NCBI RefSeq assembly: GCF_003854895.1 | Contig: NZ_CP033966.1 | Coordinates: 2,914,001-2,978,000, forward strand | Origin: Pigmentiphaga sp. H8 | Lineage (GTDB): Bacteria > Pseudomonadota > Gammaproteobacteria > Burkholderiales > Burkholderiaceae_B | DNA: 64,000 bases | Direction: 5' to 3' | Shown here: one piece after another, positions 15,992 through 23,971 of the stretch | How the letters are laid out: every line of letters starts with the position of its first letter | Numbering within the stretch: position 1 is the first letter of the stretch | The notes under the pieces: generated by a model | What the model saw: only the letters and a program-made list of their open reading frames with translations | Told to the model about the DNA's origin: nothing | Databases searched by the model: none | Position numbers and translations under genes: made by a program

Positions 15992-16749
15992 AGATCGAAG
16001 GACTGGCAGCACTGGTCACCGGCGGCGCCTCCGGGCTGGGGGCGCAGACCGCGCGGCTGCTGGCCGCGCGCGGCGCCAAGGTCGCGGTCCTGGACCGCAA
16101 CGCCGCGCAGGCCCAGGCCGTGGCCACCGACATCGGGGGCCTCGCGCTGACCTGCGACGTGACCGACGCCGACAGCGTGCAGCAGGCGCTGGACGCGGCA
16201 CGTGGGCAACATGGCCCCGCGCGCGTCCTGGTCAACTGCGCCGGGGTCGGCGGCGCGCACCGGATAACCGGCAAACAGGGGCCGATGCCGCTGGCCGACT
16301 TCAGCCGGATCGTGCAGATCAACCTGGTGGGCACGTTCAACGTCATGCGCCTGGCCGCGGCCGGGATGACCGCCCTCGATCCCCTGGACGATGGCGAACG
16401 CGGCGTCATGGTCAACACGACTTCCATCGCCGCCTACGACGGCCAGATGGGCCAGACCGCCTACGCCGCCTCCAAGGGCGGCATCGCCGCGCTGACCCTG
16501 CCGGCGGCGCGCGACCTGGCGCAGTTCGGCGTGCGCGTCATGGCCATCGCCCCCGGCCTGTTCCGGACGCCGCTGCTGGACGAACTGCCGCCGGAGGTCC
16601 AGACCAGCCTGGGCGGTTCGGTGCCCTTCCCCAAGCGGCTGGGCCAGCCCGCGGAATTCGCCGCCCTGGTGGCGCACATCGTCGAGAACGCCTACCTGAA
16701 CGGCGAGGTGATCCGCCTGGACGGCGCGCTGCGCATGCCGCCGCGATGA
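15988..16749 (+). CDS. SDR-family 3-hydroxyacyl-CoA dehydrogenase (HSD10-like)
   Basis: A 253-residue short-chain dehydrogenase. TGGASGLG binds NAD, NCAG follows, and the catalytic triad shows as NTTSIAAYDGQMGQTAYAASKGG (Ser, Tyr-x3-Lys). The APGLFRTPLLDELP segment and overall layout match 3-hydroxyacyl-CoA dehydrogenase type 2/2-methyl-3-hydroxybutyryl-CoA dehydrogenases. It starts at ATG 15988 inside the ligase stop (ATGA). It would oxidise the 3-hydroxyacyl-CoA made by the adjacent crotonase. A thiolase for the next step is not in this cluster. Confidence 0.88.
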   Translation: MKIEGLAALVTGGASGLGAQTARLLAARGAKVAVLDRNAAQAQAVATDIGGLALTCDVTDADSVQQALDAARGQHGPARVLVNCAGVGGAHRITGKQGPMPLADFSRIVQINLVGTFNVMRLAAAGMTALDPLDDGERGVMVNTTSIAAYDGQMGQTAYAASKGGIAALTLPAARDLAQFGVRVMAIAPGLFRTPLLDELPPEVQTSLGGSVPFPKRLGQPAEFAALVAHIVENAYLNGEVIRLDGALRMPPR

Positions 16750-16830
16750 CGTCCAGGCACCTGTAGTCGAACCGGCGCAAGGGCGTCCCAGACACGCTCG
16801 CCGTCCCATGAAAGCCCCAAAGGAGACACC

Positions 16831-17967
16831 ATGACCTTACGCAAGCTGCTCGTTCCCGCCCTCGTCGCATTGCTGTTCCAGTCCACGGCGCAAGCCGAGA
16901 TCACCATAGGCGTCAGCCTGCCGCTGACCGGCCCCGCCTCGGGCCTGGGCATTCCCTGCAACAACGGCCTGGCGCTGTGGCCCAAGTCCATCGGCGGTGA
17001 AACGCTGCGCGTCATCGTGCTCGACGATGCCTCCGATCCCACGGTAGGCGTCAAGAACGCGCGCCGCTTCGTGTCCGAGGACAAGGTGGACCTGATCGTC
17101 GGTTCGGCGGCCACGCCCGTCGCGCTGGCGATGTCGGACGTCGCCGCCCAGGCCAGGACGGTGCAGCTGGCGGCCTCGCCCATCGTGACCGCCCCGGGCA
17201 AGGATGAATGGTCGTTCCGGCTGGCCCAGTCCAACGCGGTCATGGCCATCCCCGTCGTCGCCCACATGAAGAAGCATGGCGTCAAGACCGTCGGCTTCCT
17301 GGGCTACTCCGACACCTACGGCGAAAGCTGGCTGAACGACTTCACCAAGGAGGCCAAGGCCGCCGGCATCAAGGTGATCGGCGCCGAGCGCTTCGCCCGC
17401 ACCGACACCAGCGTGACCGCGCAGGCGCTGAAGCTGACGTCCGCCAATCCCGACGCCATCCTGATCGCCGCCTCGGGCAGCGGCGCGGCGATGCCCCACA
17501 AGGCGGTGATCGACCGCGGCTATCGCGGCAAGATCTACCAGACCCACTCGGCCGCCTCGCGCGATCTGATGCGGGTGGGCGGCAAGGATGTCGAAGGCGC
17601 GTTCGTCGTGTCCGGCCCCGCCACCGTGGCGGACCAGTTGCCCGACGGCAATCCGTCCAAGAAATTCGGCGTGGACTACATCGCCCGCTACGAGAAGATC
17701 CATGGCGCCGGTTCGCGCAACCAGTTCGCCGCGCACATGTACGACGCCGCCCTCCTGCTCGAGAAGGCGGTGCCCGCCGCGCTGAAGAAGGCCCGCCCGG
17801 GCACGCCGGAGTTCCGCGCCGCGCTGAAGGAGGCACTCGAGAACGGCGGCGTCACGCCGGTCTCACAGGGCATCATCCATTACACGCCCCAGGACCATTG
17901 GGGCTTCACCAAGGAAACCGGGCTGATCATGAAGGTCGTCAACGGCGACTGGAAGGTCGAACAATAA
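16831..17967 (+). CDS. LIV-type ABC transporter periplasmic substrate-binding protein
   Basis: A 378-residue type I periplasmic binding protein. The signal peptide is MTLRKLLVPALVALLFQSTAQA, and the mature part starts EITIGVSLPLTGPASGLG. VGFLGYSDTYGESW and the C-terminal VTPVSQGIIHYTPQDHWG match the branched-chain amino acid (LivK-like) superfamily. Members close to aromatic operons bind phenylpropanoids or benzoates rather than amino acids. AAAGGAG precedes the ATG. A hairpin terminator just after the stop should keep this gene expressed above the membrane genes, which is a usual arrangement for binding proteins. Confidence 0.93.
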   Translation: MTLRKLLVPALVALLFQSTAQAEITIGVSLPLTGPASGLGIPCNNGLALWPKSIGGETLRVIVLDDASDPTVGVKNARRFVSEDKVDLIVGSAATPVALAMSDVAAQARTVQLAASPIVTAPGKDEWSFRLAQSNAVMAIPVVAHMKKHGVKTVGFLGYSDTYGESWLNDFTKEAKAAGIKVIGAERFARTDTSVTAQALKLTSANPDAILIAASGSGAAMPHKAVIDRGYRGKIYQTHSAASRDLMRVGGKDVEGAFVVSGPATVADQLPDGNPSKKFGVDYIARYEKIHGAGSRNQFAAHMYDAALLLEKAVPAALKKARPGTPEFRAALKEALENGGVTPVSQGIIHYTPQDHWGFTKETGLIMKVVNGDWKVEQ

Positions 17968-17974
17968 GCCCCCC

Positions 17975-18000
17975 GGCCGGCGTGCGGACGCCGGCCTTTT
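17975..18000 (+). terminator. Intrinsic terminator/attenuator after the binding-protein gene
   Basis: A perfect 9-base stem GGCCGGCGT/ACGCCGGCC encloses a GCGG loop and is followed by TTTT. It sits inside the operon, 7 bases after the binding-protein stop and 25 bases before the permease start, so it is likely a partial terminator. Confidence 0.7.
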
Positions 18001-18024
18001 CCACCCCAGACCAAGAGCTTGCAC

Positions 18025-19071
18025 ATGGACTTGACGATAGCCGGCGTCTTGACGCTGGACGGCCTGACCAACGGCGCGATCTACGCGCTGCTGGGCATCG
18101 CCACTGTCCTGATCTTCACCGTTACGCGCATCCTGTTCATCCCCCAGGGGGAGTTCGTCGCCTTCGGCGCGCTCACCCTCGCCCTGTTCCAGACCGGCCA
18201 GGTCCCCGGCACGGTCTGGCTGCTGCTGGTGGCCTCCGCCGCGGCCTTCCTGCTCGACCTGCGCATGCTGTTGCGCACGCCGGCCGCGCCGGGCCGCGCG
18301 CGGGCCGTCCTGCGCCTGGCGCTGGGCCAGCTGGTCCTGCCGGCCTTGATCGCCGCCGTCTGCGTCTGGGCCGCGCCCCGGGACCTGCCCATCCTGCTCC
18401 AGGGCCTGCTGACGCTGCTGATCGTCACGCCGCTGGGGCCGCTTACCTATCGCCTGGCCTACCAGTCCATCGCCGAGGCCAGCGTGCTGGTCCTGCTGAT
18501 CGTCTCGGTGGGCGTGCATTTCGTGCTGCTGGGCCTGGCGCTGTTCTTCTTCGGCGCCGAAGGGTTCCGCAACCCGCCCTTCGTCGATGCCCGCTATGCG
18601 CTGGGGCCGCTGAACCTGTCCGGCCAGGTCATCGCGATCTTCGTCGTCTTCGTGCTGCTGATGGCCCTGCTCAAGCTCTTCTTCGGCCGCACGCTGTACG
18701 GCAAGGCCCTGCGCGCCACCGCCGTCAACCGCCTGGGCGCCCGCCTCCTGGCGATTTCGGCCGATGCAGCCGGCAAGCTCGCGTTCGCAATGGCCGCCTT
18801 CATCGGTGCGTTGTCCGGCCTGTTGATCGGCTCGACCACGACGATTTTCTACGACTCGGGCTTCCTGATCGGCCTGAAGGGGTTCATCGCTGCCGTCGGC
18901 GGCGGGCTCGCCAGTTATCCGGCCACCGCCGTGGGCGCGCTGCTGCTGGGCGTGGCCGAGTCCTTCGGTTCGTTCTGGGCCAGCTCCCTGAAGGAAGCCA
19001 TCGTCTTCACGCTGATCCTGCCGGTGCTGCTGTGGCGCTCGCTCTACACCCCTCATCACGAAGAACACTGA
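18025..19071 (+). CDS. LIV-type ABC transporter permease (LivH family)
   Basis: A 348-residue inner-membrane permease with about nine to ten hydrophobic segments. The N-terminal LTLDGLTNGAIYALLGIATVLIF and the EAA-like GKALRATAVNRLGARLLAIS with AFIGALSGLLIGSTTT are family marks. It is about 50-60 residues longer than usual LivH proteins. The extra part lies after the first helices (about residues 65-130, including LRMLLRTPAAPGRARAVLR) and is partly hydrophobic. ATG 18025 follows an in-frame TTG at 18019. It shares one base with the start of the permease-ATPase fusion. Confidence 0.92.
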   Translation: MDLTIAGVLTLDGLTNGAIYALLGIATVLIFTVTRILFIPQGEFVAFGALTLALFQTGQVPGTVWLLLVASAAAFLLDLRMLLRTPAAPGRARAVLRLALGQLVLPALIAAVCVWAAPRDLPILLQGLLTLLIVTPLGPLTYRLAYQSIAEASVLVLLIVSVGVHFVLLGLALFFFGAEGFRNPPFVDARYALGPLNLSGQVIAIFVVFVLLMALLKLFFGRTLYGKALRATAVNRLGARLLAISADAAGKLAFAMAAFIGALSGLLIGSTTTIFYDSGFLIGLKGFIAAVGGGLASYPATAVGALLLGVAESFGSFWASSLKEAIVFTLILPVLLWRSLYTPHHEEH

Positions 19072-20900
19072 TGAAGCCCCATTCCGATACCCTGCGCGCG
19101 CCCGCGGCCGACATGGCCCGCCGGCCCGGCGGCTACCCGGTGCGCGCCGCGGTCCTCGCGCTGTTCGTCGCCGCACTGCTGGCGCTGCCGCTGCTGCCCG
19201 TGCCCGAGTTCTGGATCACCCAGCTCAACTACATCGGCCTGTACGCCATCGTCGTGGTCGGCGTCGTGCTGCTGACCGGCATGGCCGGCCTGACGTCCTT
19301 CGGCCAGGCGGCCTTCGTCGGCCTGGGCGCCTATGCCACCGGCGTGCTGTCGGTCACCTACGGCGTCTCGCCCTGGCTGGGCCTGCTGGCGGGGCTGGCC
19401 GTCACGGCCTGCGCGGCGCTGCTGATCGGTCCGCTCACCCTGCGCATGTCGGGCCACTACCTGCCCGTCGCCACCATCGCCTGGGGCCTGGCGGTGTTCT
19501 ACCTGCTGAGCAGCATCGACTGGCTGGGCAAGTATGACGGCCTGATGGGCATCGCGCCGGTGTCCATCGGCAGCCTGGTCTTCGACACCGGCCGCTCGCA
19601 GTTCTACCTGATCTGGGCCTTCGCGCTGGCCGCCATGCTGGTGGCAGCCTGGCTGCTGGACTCGCGTACCGGGCGGGCCATCCGCGCCCTGCGCGACGGC
19701 ACCGTGCTGGCCGAGGCCATGGGGGTGGATACGCTGCGCTACAAGATCGGCGTGTTCGTCCTGGCCGCGCTGTTCGCCTCGGTCTCGGGCTGGCTGTTCG
19801 CCCATTTCCAGCGCAGCGTGAACCCCTCGCCCTTCGGGCTCAACATGGGCATCCAGTACCTGTTCATGGCGGTGCTGGGTGGACTCGGATCGGTCTGGGG
19901 CGCGCTGACCGGCGCGGCGGCGGTCAAGCTGATCGAGGACCAGCTCCAGGTGCTGATCCCCGCGCTGCTGGGCCGCACCGGCAGCTTCGAGGTCATCGCC
20001 TTCGGCATCATCCTGGTGCTGGTGCTCAAGTATGCCCGGCAAGGCGTCTGGTCCTTCCTGGACGGCCTCGCCCCGCGTGCCCGCCGCAAGCACGACTGGA
20101 CCGGGGCCGCGCCGCTGCCGGTACGGCCCAAGCCCGAATGCGGCGCCGTCGTGCTCGAGGGCAAGGGACTGCGGCGCCAGTTCGGCGGCCTGGTCGCGGT
20201 CAACGACGTGGACCTGGCGGTGCGCGCCGGCGACATCGTCGGGCTGATCGGCCCCAACGGCGCCGGCAAGTCCACCACCTTCCACCTGCTGAGCGGCGTG
20301 CTGGCGCCGAGCGCGGGCGAGATCCTGCTGCACGGCCGGCGCGTGGACGGCCTGCCCTCGCGCACCATCGCCAGCCGGGGCCTGGCCCGCACCTTCCAGC
20401 ACGTCAAGATGATTCCCGACATGAGCGTGCTGGAGAACGTCGCCCTGGGCGCGCACCTGCGCGGCGGCACGGGCGCCCTGCGCTCCATGCTGCGGCTGGA
20501 TCGGCCGCAGGAGCGCAGCCTGCTGCGGGAAGCCGAGGCGCAACTGGCGCGGGTGGGCCTGGGCGACCACCTGCACGAGTCCGCCGGCAACCTGGCCATG
20601 GGCCTGCAACGCCTGATGGAGATCGCCCGCGCGCTGTGCAGCGACCCCGCCGTACTGCTGCTGGACGAACCCGCGGCCGGCCTGCGCCACTTCGAAAAAC
20701 AGGCCCTGGCCAAGGTGCTGCGGCAGTTGCGCGGCGAAGGCATGGGCATCCTGCTGGTCGAGCACGACATGGACCTGATGATGAACGTGGCCGACCGCAT
20801 CGTCGTGATGGAGTTCGGCACCCGGCTGATGGAAGGCACGCCCGCCGAAGTACGCGCCAGCCCCGCGGTGCGCGCGGCCTATCTGGGCACGGAACATTGA
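19071..20900 (+). CDS. LIV-type ABC transporter permease-ATPase fusion (LivM-LivG)
   Basis: A 609-residue protein joining two usually separate subunits. Residues 1-335 form the LivM permease (helices from VRAAVLALFVAALLALP, SFGQAAFVGLGAYATGVLS, and the EAA loop RAIRALRDGTVLAEAMGVD). Residues 356-609 form the LivG ATPase, with Walker A GPNGAGKST (394-402) and Walker B VLLLDEP (528-534). The ABC signature reads NLAMGLQRLMEIARAL (507-522), where most LivG proteins have LSYGQQRRLEIARAL, so it is degenerate. The switch His is in VEHDMD. It should pair with LivH and LivF to import the aromatic substrate. Confidence 0.93.
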   Translation: MKPHSDTLRAPAADMARRPGGYPVRAAVLALFVAALLALPLLPVPEFWITQLNYIGLYAIVVVGVVLLTGMAGLTSFGQAAFVGLGAYATGVLSVTYGVSPWLGLLAGLAVTACAALLIGPLTLRMSGHYLPVATIAWGLAVFYLLSSIDWLGKYDGLMGIAPVSIGSLVFDTGRSQFYLIWAFALAAMLVAAWLLDSRTGRAIRALRDGTVLAEAMGVDTLRYKIGVFVLAALFASVSGWLFAHFQRSVNPSPFGLNMGIQYLFMAVLGGLGSVWGALTGAAAVKLIEDQLQVLIPALLGRTGSFEVIAFGIILVLVLKYARQGVWSFLDGLAPRARRKHDWTGAAPLPVRPKPECGAVVLEGKGLRRQFGGLVAVNDVDLAVRAGDIVGLIGPNGAGKSTTFHLLSGVLAPSAGEILLHGRRVDGLPSRTIASRGLARTFQHVKMIPDMSVLENVALGAHLRGGTGALRSMLRLDRPQERSLLREAEAQLARVGLGDHLHESAGNLAMGLQRLMEIARALCSDPAVLLLDEPAAGLRHFEKQALAKVLRQLRGEGMGILLVEHDMDLMMNVADRIVVMEFGTRLMEGTPAEVRASPAVRAAYLGTEH

Positions 20901-20911
20901 TGGAGCCAGGC

Positions 20912-21649
20912 ATGAACCAGGCATTGCTGGAAGTCTCGGACCTGCACGCGGGCTACGGCCGGGCCGAGGTCCTGCACGGCATCGGGCTGCGGGCCGGGCG
21001 GGGCTCGGTCGTGACCGTGATCGGCCCCAACGGCGCGGGCAAGTCGACCCTGCTCAACACGCTGATCGGCGCCGTGGGCGCGCGCGGCCGCATCCGGTAC
21101 GAGGGCCGGGACATCACCCACATGCGCCTGGAGGACCGGGCCATGCTGGGGATCTCGCTCGTGCCCGAGAAGCGCGAGCTGTTCTCCAGCATGACGGTCG
21201 AGGACAACCTCGTCCTGGGCGCCTTTCGCCAGGTGCGGCTGCGCAACCGCGCGTGCATGGAGACCCTGGACGAGGTCTACGCCATGTTCGGCCGCCTGCA
21301 CGAGCGGCGCCGCCAGCTGGCCGGCACGCTGTCGGGCGGCGAACGCCAGATGCTGGCCGTGGGGCGCGCGCTGATGAGCCGTCCCGAGCTGCTGATGCTG
21401 GACGAACCCAGCCTGGGGCTCGCGCCCCGCATCGTCGCCGAGGTGTTCGAGGTGATCGAGCGCCTGCGCCGCACCGGCGTGACCATCCTGCTGGTCGAGC
21501 AGAACGCCCGCGCCGCGCTCGAGGTGGCCGACTACGGCTACGTGCTGGAGATGGGCGAGATTTCCCTGCATGGCCCGGCCCGGGAACTGGCTGGCGACGG
21601 CCGTGTGGTCGACAGCTACCTGGGGGCCGCGCCGGCCCCCGCCGCCTGA
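20912..21649 (+). CDS. LIV-type ABC transporter ATPase (LivF)
   Basis: A 245-residue ATPase. Walker A GPNGAGKST is at residues 38-46, the signature LSGGERQML is intact, Walker B is LLMLDEP, and the switch His is replaced by Gln in LLVEQNA, which is normal for LivF. The second ATPase of the importer, it keeps a canonical signature while its fused LivG partner does not. I chose ATG 20912, with GGAG six bases upstream; an in-frame ATG at 20900 overlaps the previous stop and is the alternative. Confidence 0.93.
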   Translation: MNQALLEVSDLHAGYGRAEVLHGIGLRAGRGSVVTVIGPNGAGKSTLLNTLIGAVGARGRIRYEGRDITHMRLEDRAMLGISLVPEKRELFSSMTVEDNLVLGAFRQVRLRNRACMETLDEVYAMFGRLHERRRQLAGTLSGGERQMLAVGRALMSRPELLMLDEPSLGLAPRIVAEVFEVIERLRRTGVTILLVEQNARAALEVADYGYVLEMGEISLHGPARELAGDGRVVDSYLGAAPAPAA

Positions 21650-21660
21650 GGGAACGCGCC

Positions 21661-23403
21661 GTGCGACGCTACGTACCGCCTCTGGATGACATGCAGTTCG
21701 TGATCGAACGCGTGCTGCGCGCCCCCGCGCAATGGCCGGACCTGCCCGCGCTGGCCGAGCACGACGTGGAGACGGCCCGCCAGGTGCTGTCCGAGGCTGG
21801 ACGCTTCGCCGCCGACGTACTGGCACCGCTGAACGCCGTGGGCGACCGCGAAGGCTGCGCCTGGACCGACGGACGGGTCGTGACACCCACGGGTTTCGCC
21901 AGCGCCTATCGCGCTTATGTCGAGGCCGGCTGGGCCAGCCTGGGCTGCGCGCCCGAATGGGGCGGCCAGGGCCTGCCGCACCTGCTGGAGGCCGCCGTCC
22001 AGGAAATGCTGGTATCGGCCAACCACGCGTGGTCCATGTACCCGGGCCTGCTGCACGGCGCCTACGCCTGCCTCGTGGCCCATGGCGACGCCGCCCTGAA
22101 GGCGCGCTATCTGCCCAGGCTGGCCAGCGGCGAATGGCTGTGCACCATGTGCCTGACCGAACCCCAGGCCGGCTCCGATCTGGGGCGCATACGCACCCGC
22201 GCCACCGAGCGCGACGGCGCCTACGCCATCGACGGCGGCAAGATCTTCATCTCGGGCGGCGAGCACGACCTGACCGCCAACATCGTCCACCTGGTCCTGG
22301 CCCGCCATCCCGGCGGCCCGGCGGGGCCGCGCGGGCTGTCGCTGTTCGTGGTGCCCAAGGTCCTGCCCGATACCGGCGAGCGCAACGCGGTGTACTGCGA
22401 CGGCGTGGAAAGCAAGCTCGGCATACGCGGCAGCGCCACCTGCTCGATGCGCTTCGAGGGCGCGCGCGGCTGGCTGCTGGGCGAACCCTGCAAGGGCCTC
22501 GCGGCCATGTTCGTGATGATGAACGCCGCGCGGCTGGGCGTCGGGCTGCAAGGCGTGGCCCACGGCGAAGCCGCCTACAAGCACGCGCTGCGCTATGCCC
22601 GCGACCGCATCCAGGGACGCCCCGCGCCCGGCGCCGCCGAGGGCACGGAGCCGGTGCCGATCGCGCGCCATCCGGCGGTGCACGCCAGCCTGGCGGCGCA
22701 GCGCTGCGCGGTCGAGGGAGCGCGCATGCTGGCCTACTGGACGGCGCAGTTGCTGGACGAATCCGAGTACGCGCCCACCTCCGACCGGCGACGCGACGCC
22801 CACGAACGCCTGGCCCTGCTGACTCCCCTGGTCAAGGCCTGGTGCACGCGGGCGGGATTCGAGGTGGCCGACCAGGCCCTGCAGGTGTTCGGCGGACACG
22901 GCTACATCGAGGAGACCGGCGCGGCGCAGGCGCTGCGGGACAGCCGCATCCCGCTCATCTACGAAGGCACGAACGAGATCCAGGCGGTGGACCTGCTGGT
23001 GCGCAAGGTCGTCGCGGACGGCGGCGCCGCCTACGGCCGCCTGCTGGACGACCTGGAAGCCGCGGCCCGCCACGACGGCCAGGGCCTGGCACAACAGGCC
23101 ATCCAGCTGGAAGCACTGGCCGCGCATCGCCGCCTGCTGGCCGAGCTCGTGCAGGCATCGGCGCAGGACCCCGGCTACCCCTACCGGGCCGCCGACGATT
23201 TCCTGCGCGCAGCCGCCCTGCTCTGCCTGGGCCGCTGGTGGCTGAAGGTGCTGGCGCTGTCCCGCGAGGACGACGCGGCGCCGCGCGGCAAGACCGCGAC
23301 GGCCTGCCATTTCTTCGATACCGTATTGCCCGGGATAGCCCATGTCGAACATCGCATACGGTGCGCCCGCCGCGCCCTGCCTGAACTCGATGACTGCGAT
23401 TGA
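21661..23403 (+). CDS. Acyl-CoA dehydrogenase (long, DmdC-like type with C-terminal extension)
   Basis: A 580-residue flavoprotein from a GTG at 21661. MCLTEPQAGSDLGRIRTRA binds FAD and substrate, and the catalytic Glu is in PLIYEGTNEIQA. FGGHGYIEETGAAQALRD is also typical. The roughly 130 residues after the catalytic Glu form the C-terminal domain of the 580-600-residue acyl-CoA dehydrogenase branch that includes 3-methylmercaptopropionyl-CoA dehydrogenase. In this operon it likely desaturates a saturated side chain, such as a phenylpropionyl-CoA, so both phenylpropionates and cinnamates could be used. That substrate is inference. Confidence 0.9.
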   Translation: MRRYVPPLDDMQFVIERVLRAPAQWPDLPALAEHDVETARQVLSEAGRFAADVLAPLNAVGDREGCAWTDGRVVTPTGFASAYRAYVEAGWASLGCAPEWGGQGLPHLLEAAVQEMLVSANHAWSMYPGLLHGAYACLVAHGDAALKARYLPRLASGEWLCTMCLTEPQAGSDLGRIRTRATERDGAYAIDGGKIFISGGEHDLTANIVHLVLARHPGGPAGPRGLSLFVVPKVLPDTGERNAVYCDGVESKLGIRGSATCSMRFEGARGWLLGEPCKGLAAMFVMMNAARLGVGLQGVAHGEAAYKHALRYARDRIQGRPAPGAAEGTEPVPIARHPAVHASLAAQRCAVEGARMLAYWTAQLLDESEYAPTSDRRRDAHERLALLTPLVKAWCTRAGFEVADQALQVFGGHGYIEETGAAQALRDSRIPLIYEGTNEIQAVDLLVRKVVADGGAAYGRLLDDLEAAARHDGQGLAQQAIQLEALAAHRRLLAELVQASAQDPGYPYRAADDFLRAAALLCLGRWWLKVLALSREDDAAPRGKTATACHFFDTVLPGIAHVEHRIRCARRALPELDDCD

Positions 23404-23890
23404 CGCCACGCCCGCCGTGGAGCGGCCGCACGACGGAAGGAGCCGGCGCGGCGGCCTGGACCGGAGCCGGCTGGACCATCTGCTCGGCTTCATGACCTCG
23501 CTGGCGGACGCCACGCTGCGCAAGGCCTTCGTCGCGCACATGGGCGACCTGAAGCTGCGCCCGGTCGAGTTCTCCATCCTGGCGCTGCTGGCGGTCAACC
23601 AGCGGGTCACGCAGAAAAAACTCTGCCTGGCGCTGGACACGCCCGCCCCCAACCTGGTCGTGGTCCTGACCCGCCTGCAGGAGCGCGGGTTGCTGCGCCG
23701 CATACGCAGCGAGGAGGACCGGCGCGAACAGCACGTGGAACTGACCGGCCAGGGCCGGCAACTGGCGGATCTCGCCCATGCCCGGTCCCTGGCCATGGAG
23801 GCCGAGGCGCTGTCGGTGCTGACCGCGGGCGAACAACTGCTGCTGTTCGAGCTGCTGCGCAAGATCGCCACCGGCGGCCGCCCGGCGTAG
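23390..23890 (+). CDS. MarR-family transcriptional regulator
   Basis: A 166-residue winged-helix regulator. RPVEFSILALLAVNQRVTQKKLCLALDTPAPNLVVVLTRLQERGLLRRIRSEEDRREQHVELT contains the recognition helix, wing and the usual D-R-R motif. I chose ATG 23390, which overlaps the acyl-CoA dehydrogenase by 14 bases; ATG 23342 would give 182 residues with a 62-base overlap. As last gene of the operon it is placed for feedback on the palindrome upstream of the crotonase gene. CouR-type MarR regulators of such operons respond to aromatic acyl-CoA; that is an analogy, not something seen. Confidence 0.88.
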   Translation: MTAIDATPAVERPHDGRSRRGGLDRSRLDHLLGFMTSLADATLRKAFVAHMGDLKLRPVEFSILALLAVNQRVTQKKLCLALDTPAPNLVVVLTRLQERGLLRRIRSEEDRREQHVELTGQGRQLADLAHARSLAMEAEALSVLTAGEQLLLFELLRKIATGGRPA

Positions 23891-23971
23891 GCGCCGGCCC
23901 GTGCGGACGGGCGCAGCAAGACCGGCCGGTTCGCGCTACATTTCGGTTTTCGCTTCTGGACGACCCCCGCG

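Noticed and set aside
17208..19070. Upstream extension of the permease-ATPase fusion frame through the binding-protein and LivH genes
   Set aside because: The extension is low-complexity in composition and overlaps two well-supported genes. The real start is the ATG at 19071, which shares one base with the previous stop.
23897..23912. Hairpin GCCCGT-GCGG-ACGGGC after the MarR gene as a terminator
   Set aside because: The stem is short, there is no T-tract, and such stems are common by chance in this base composition.
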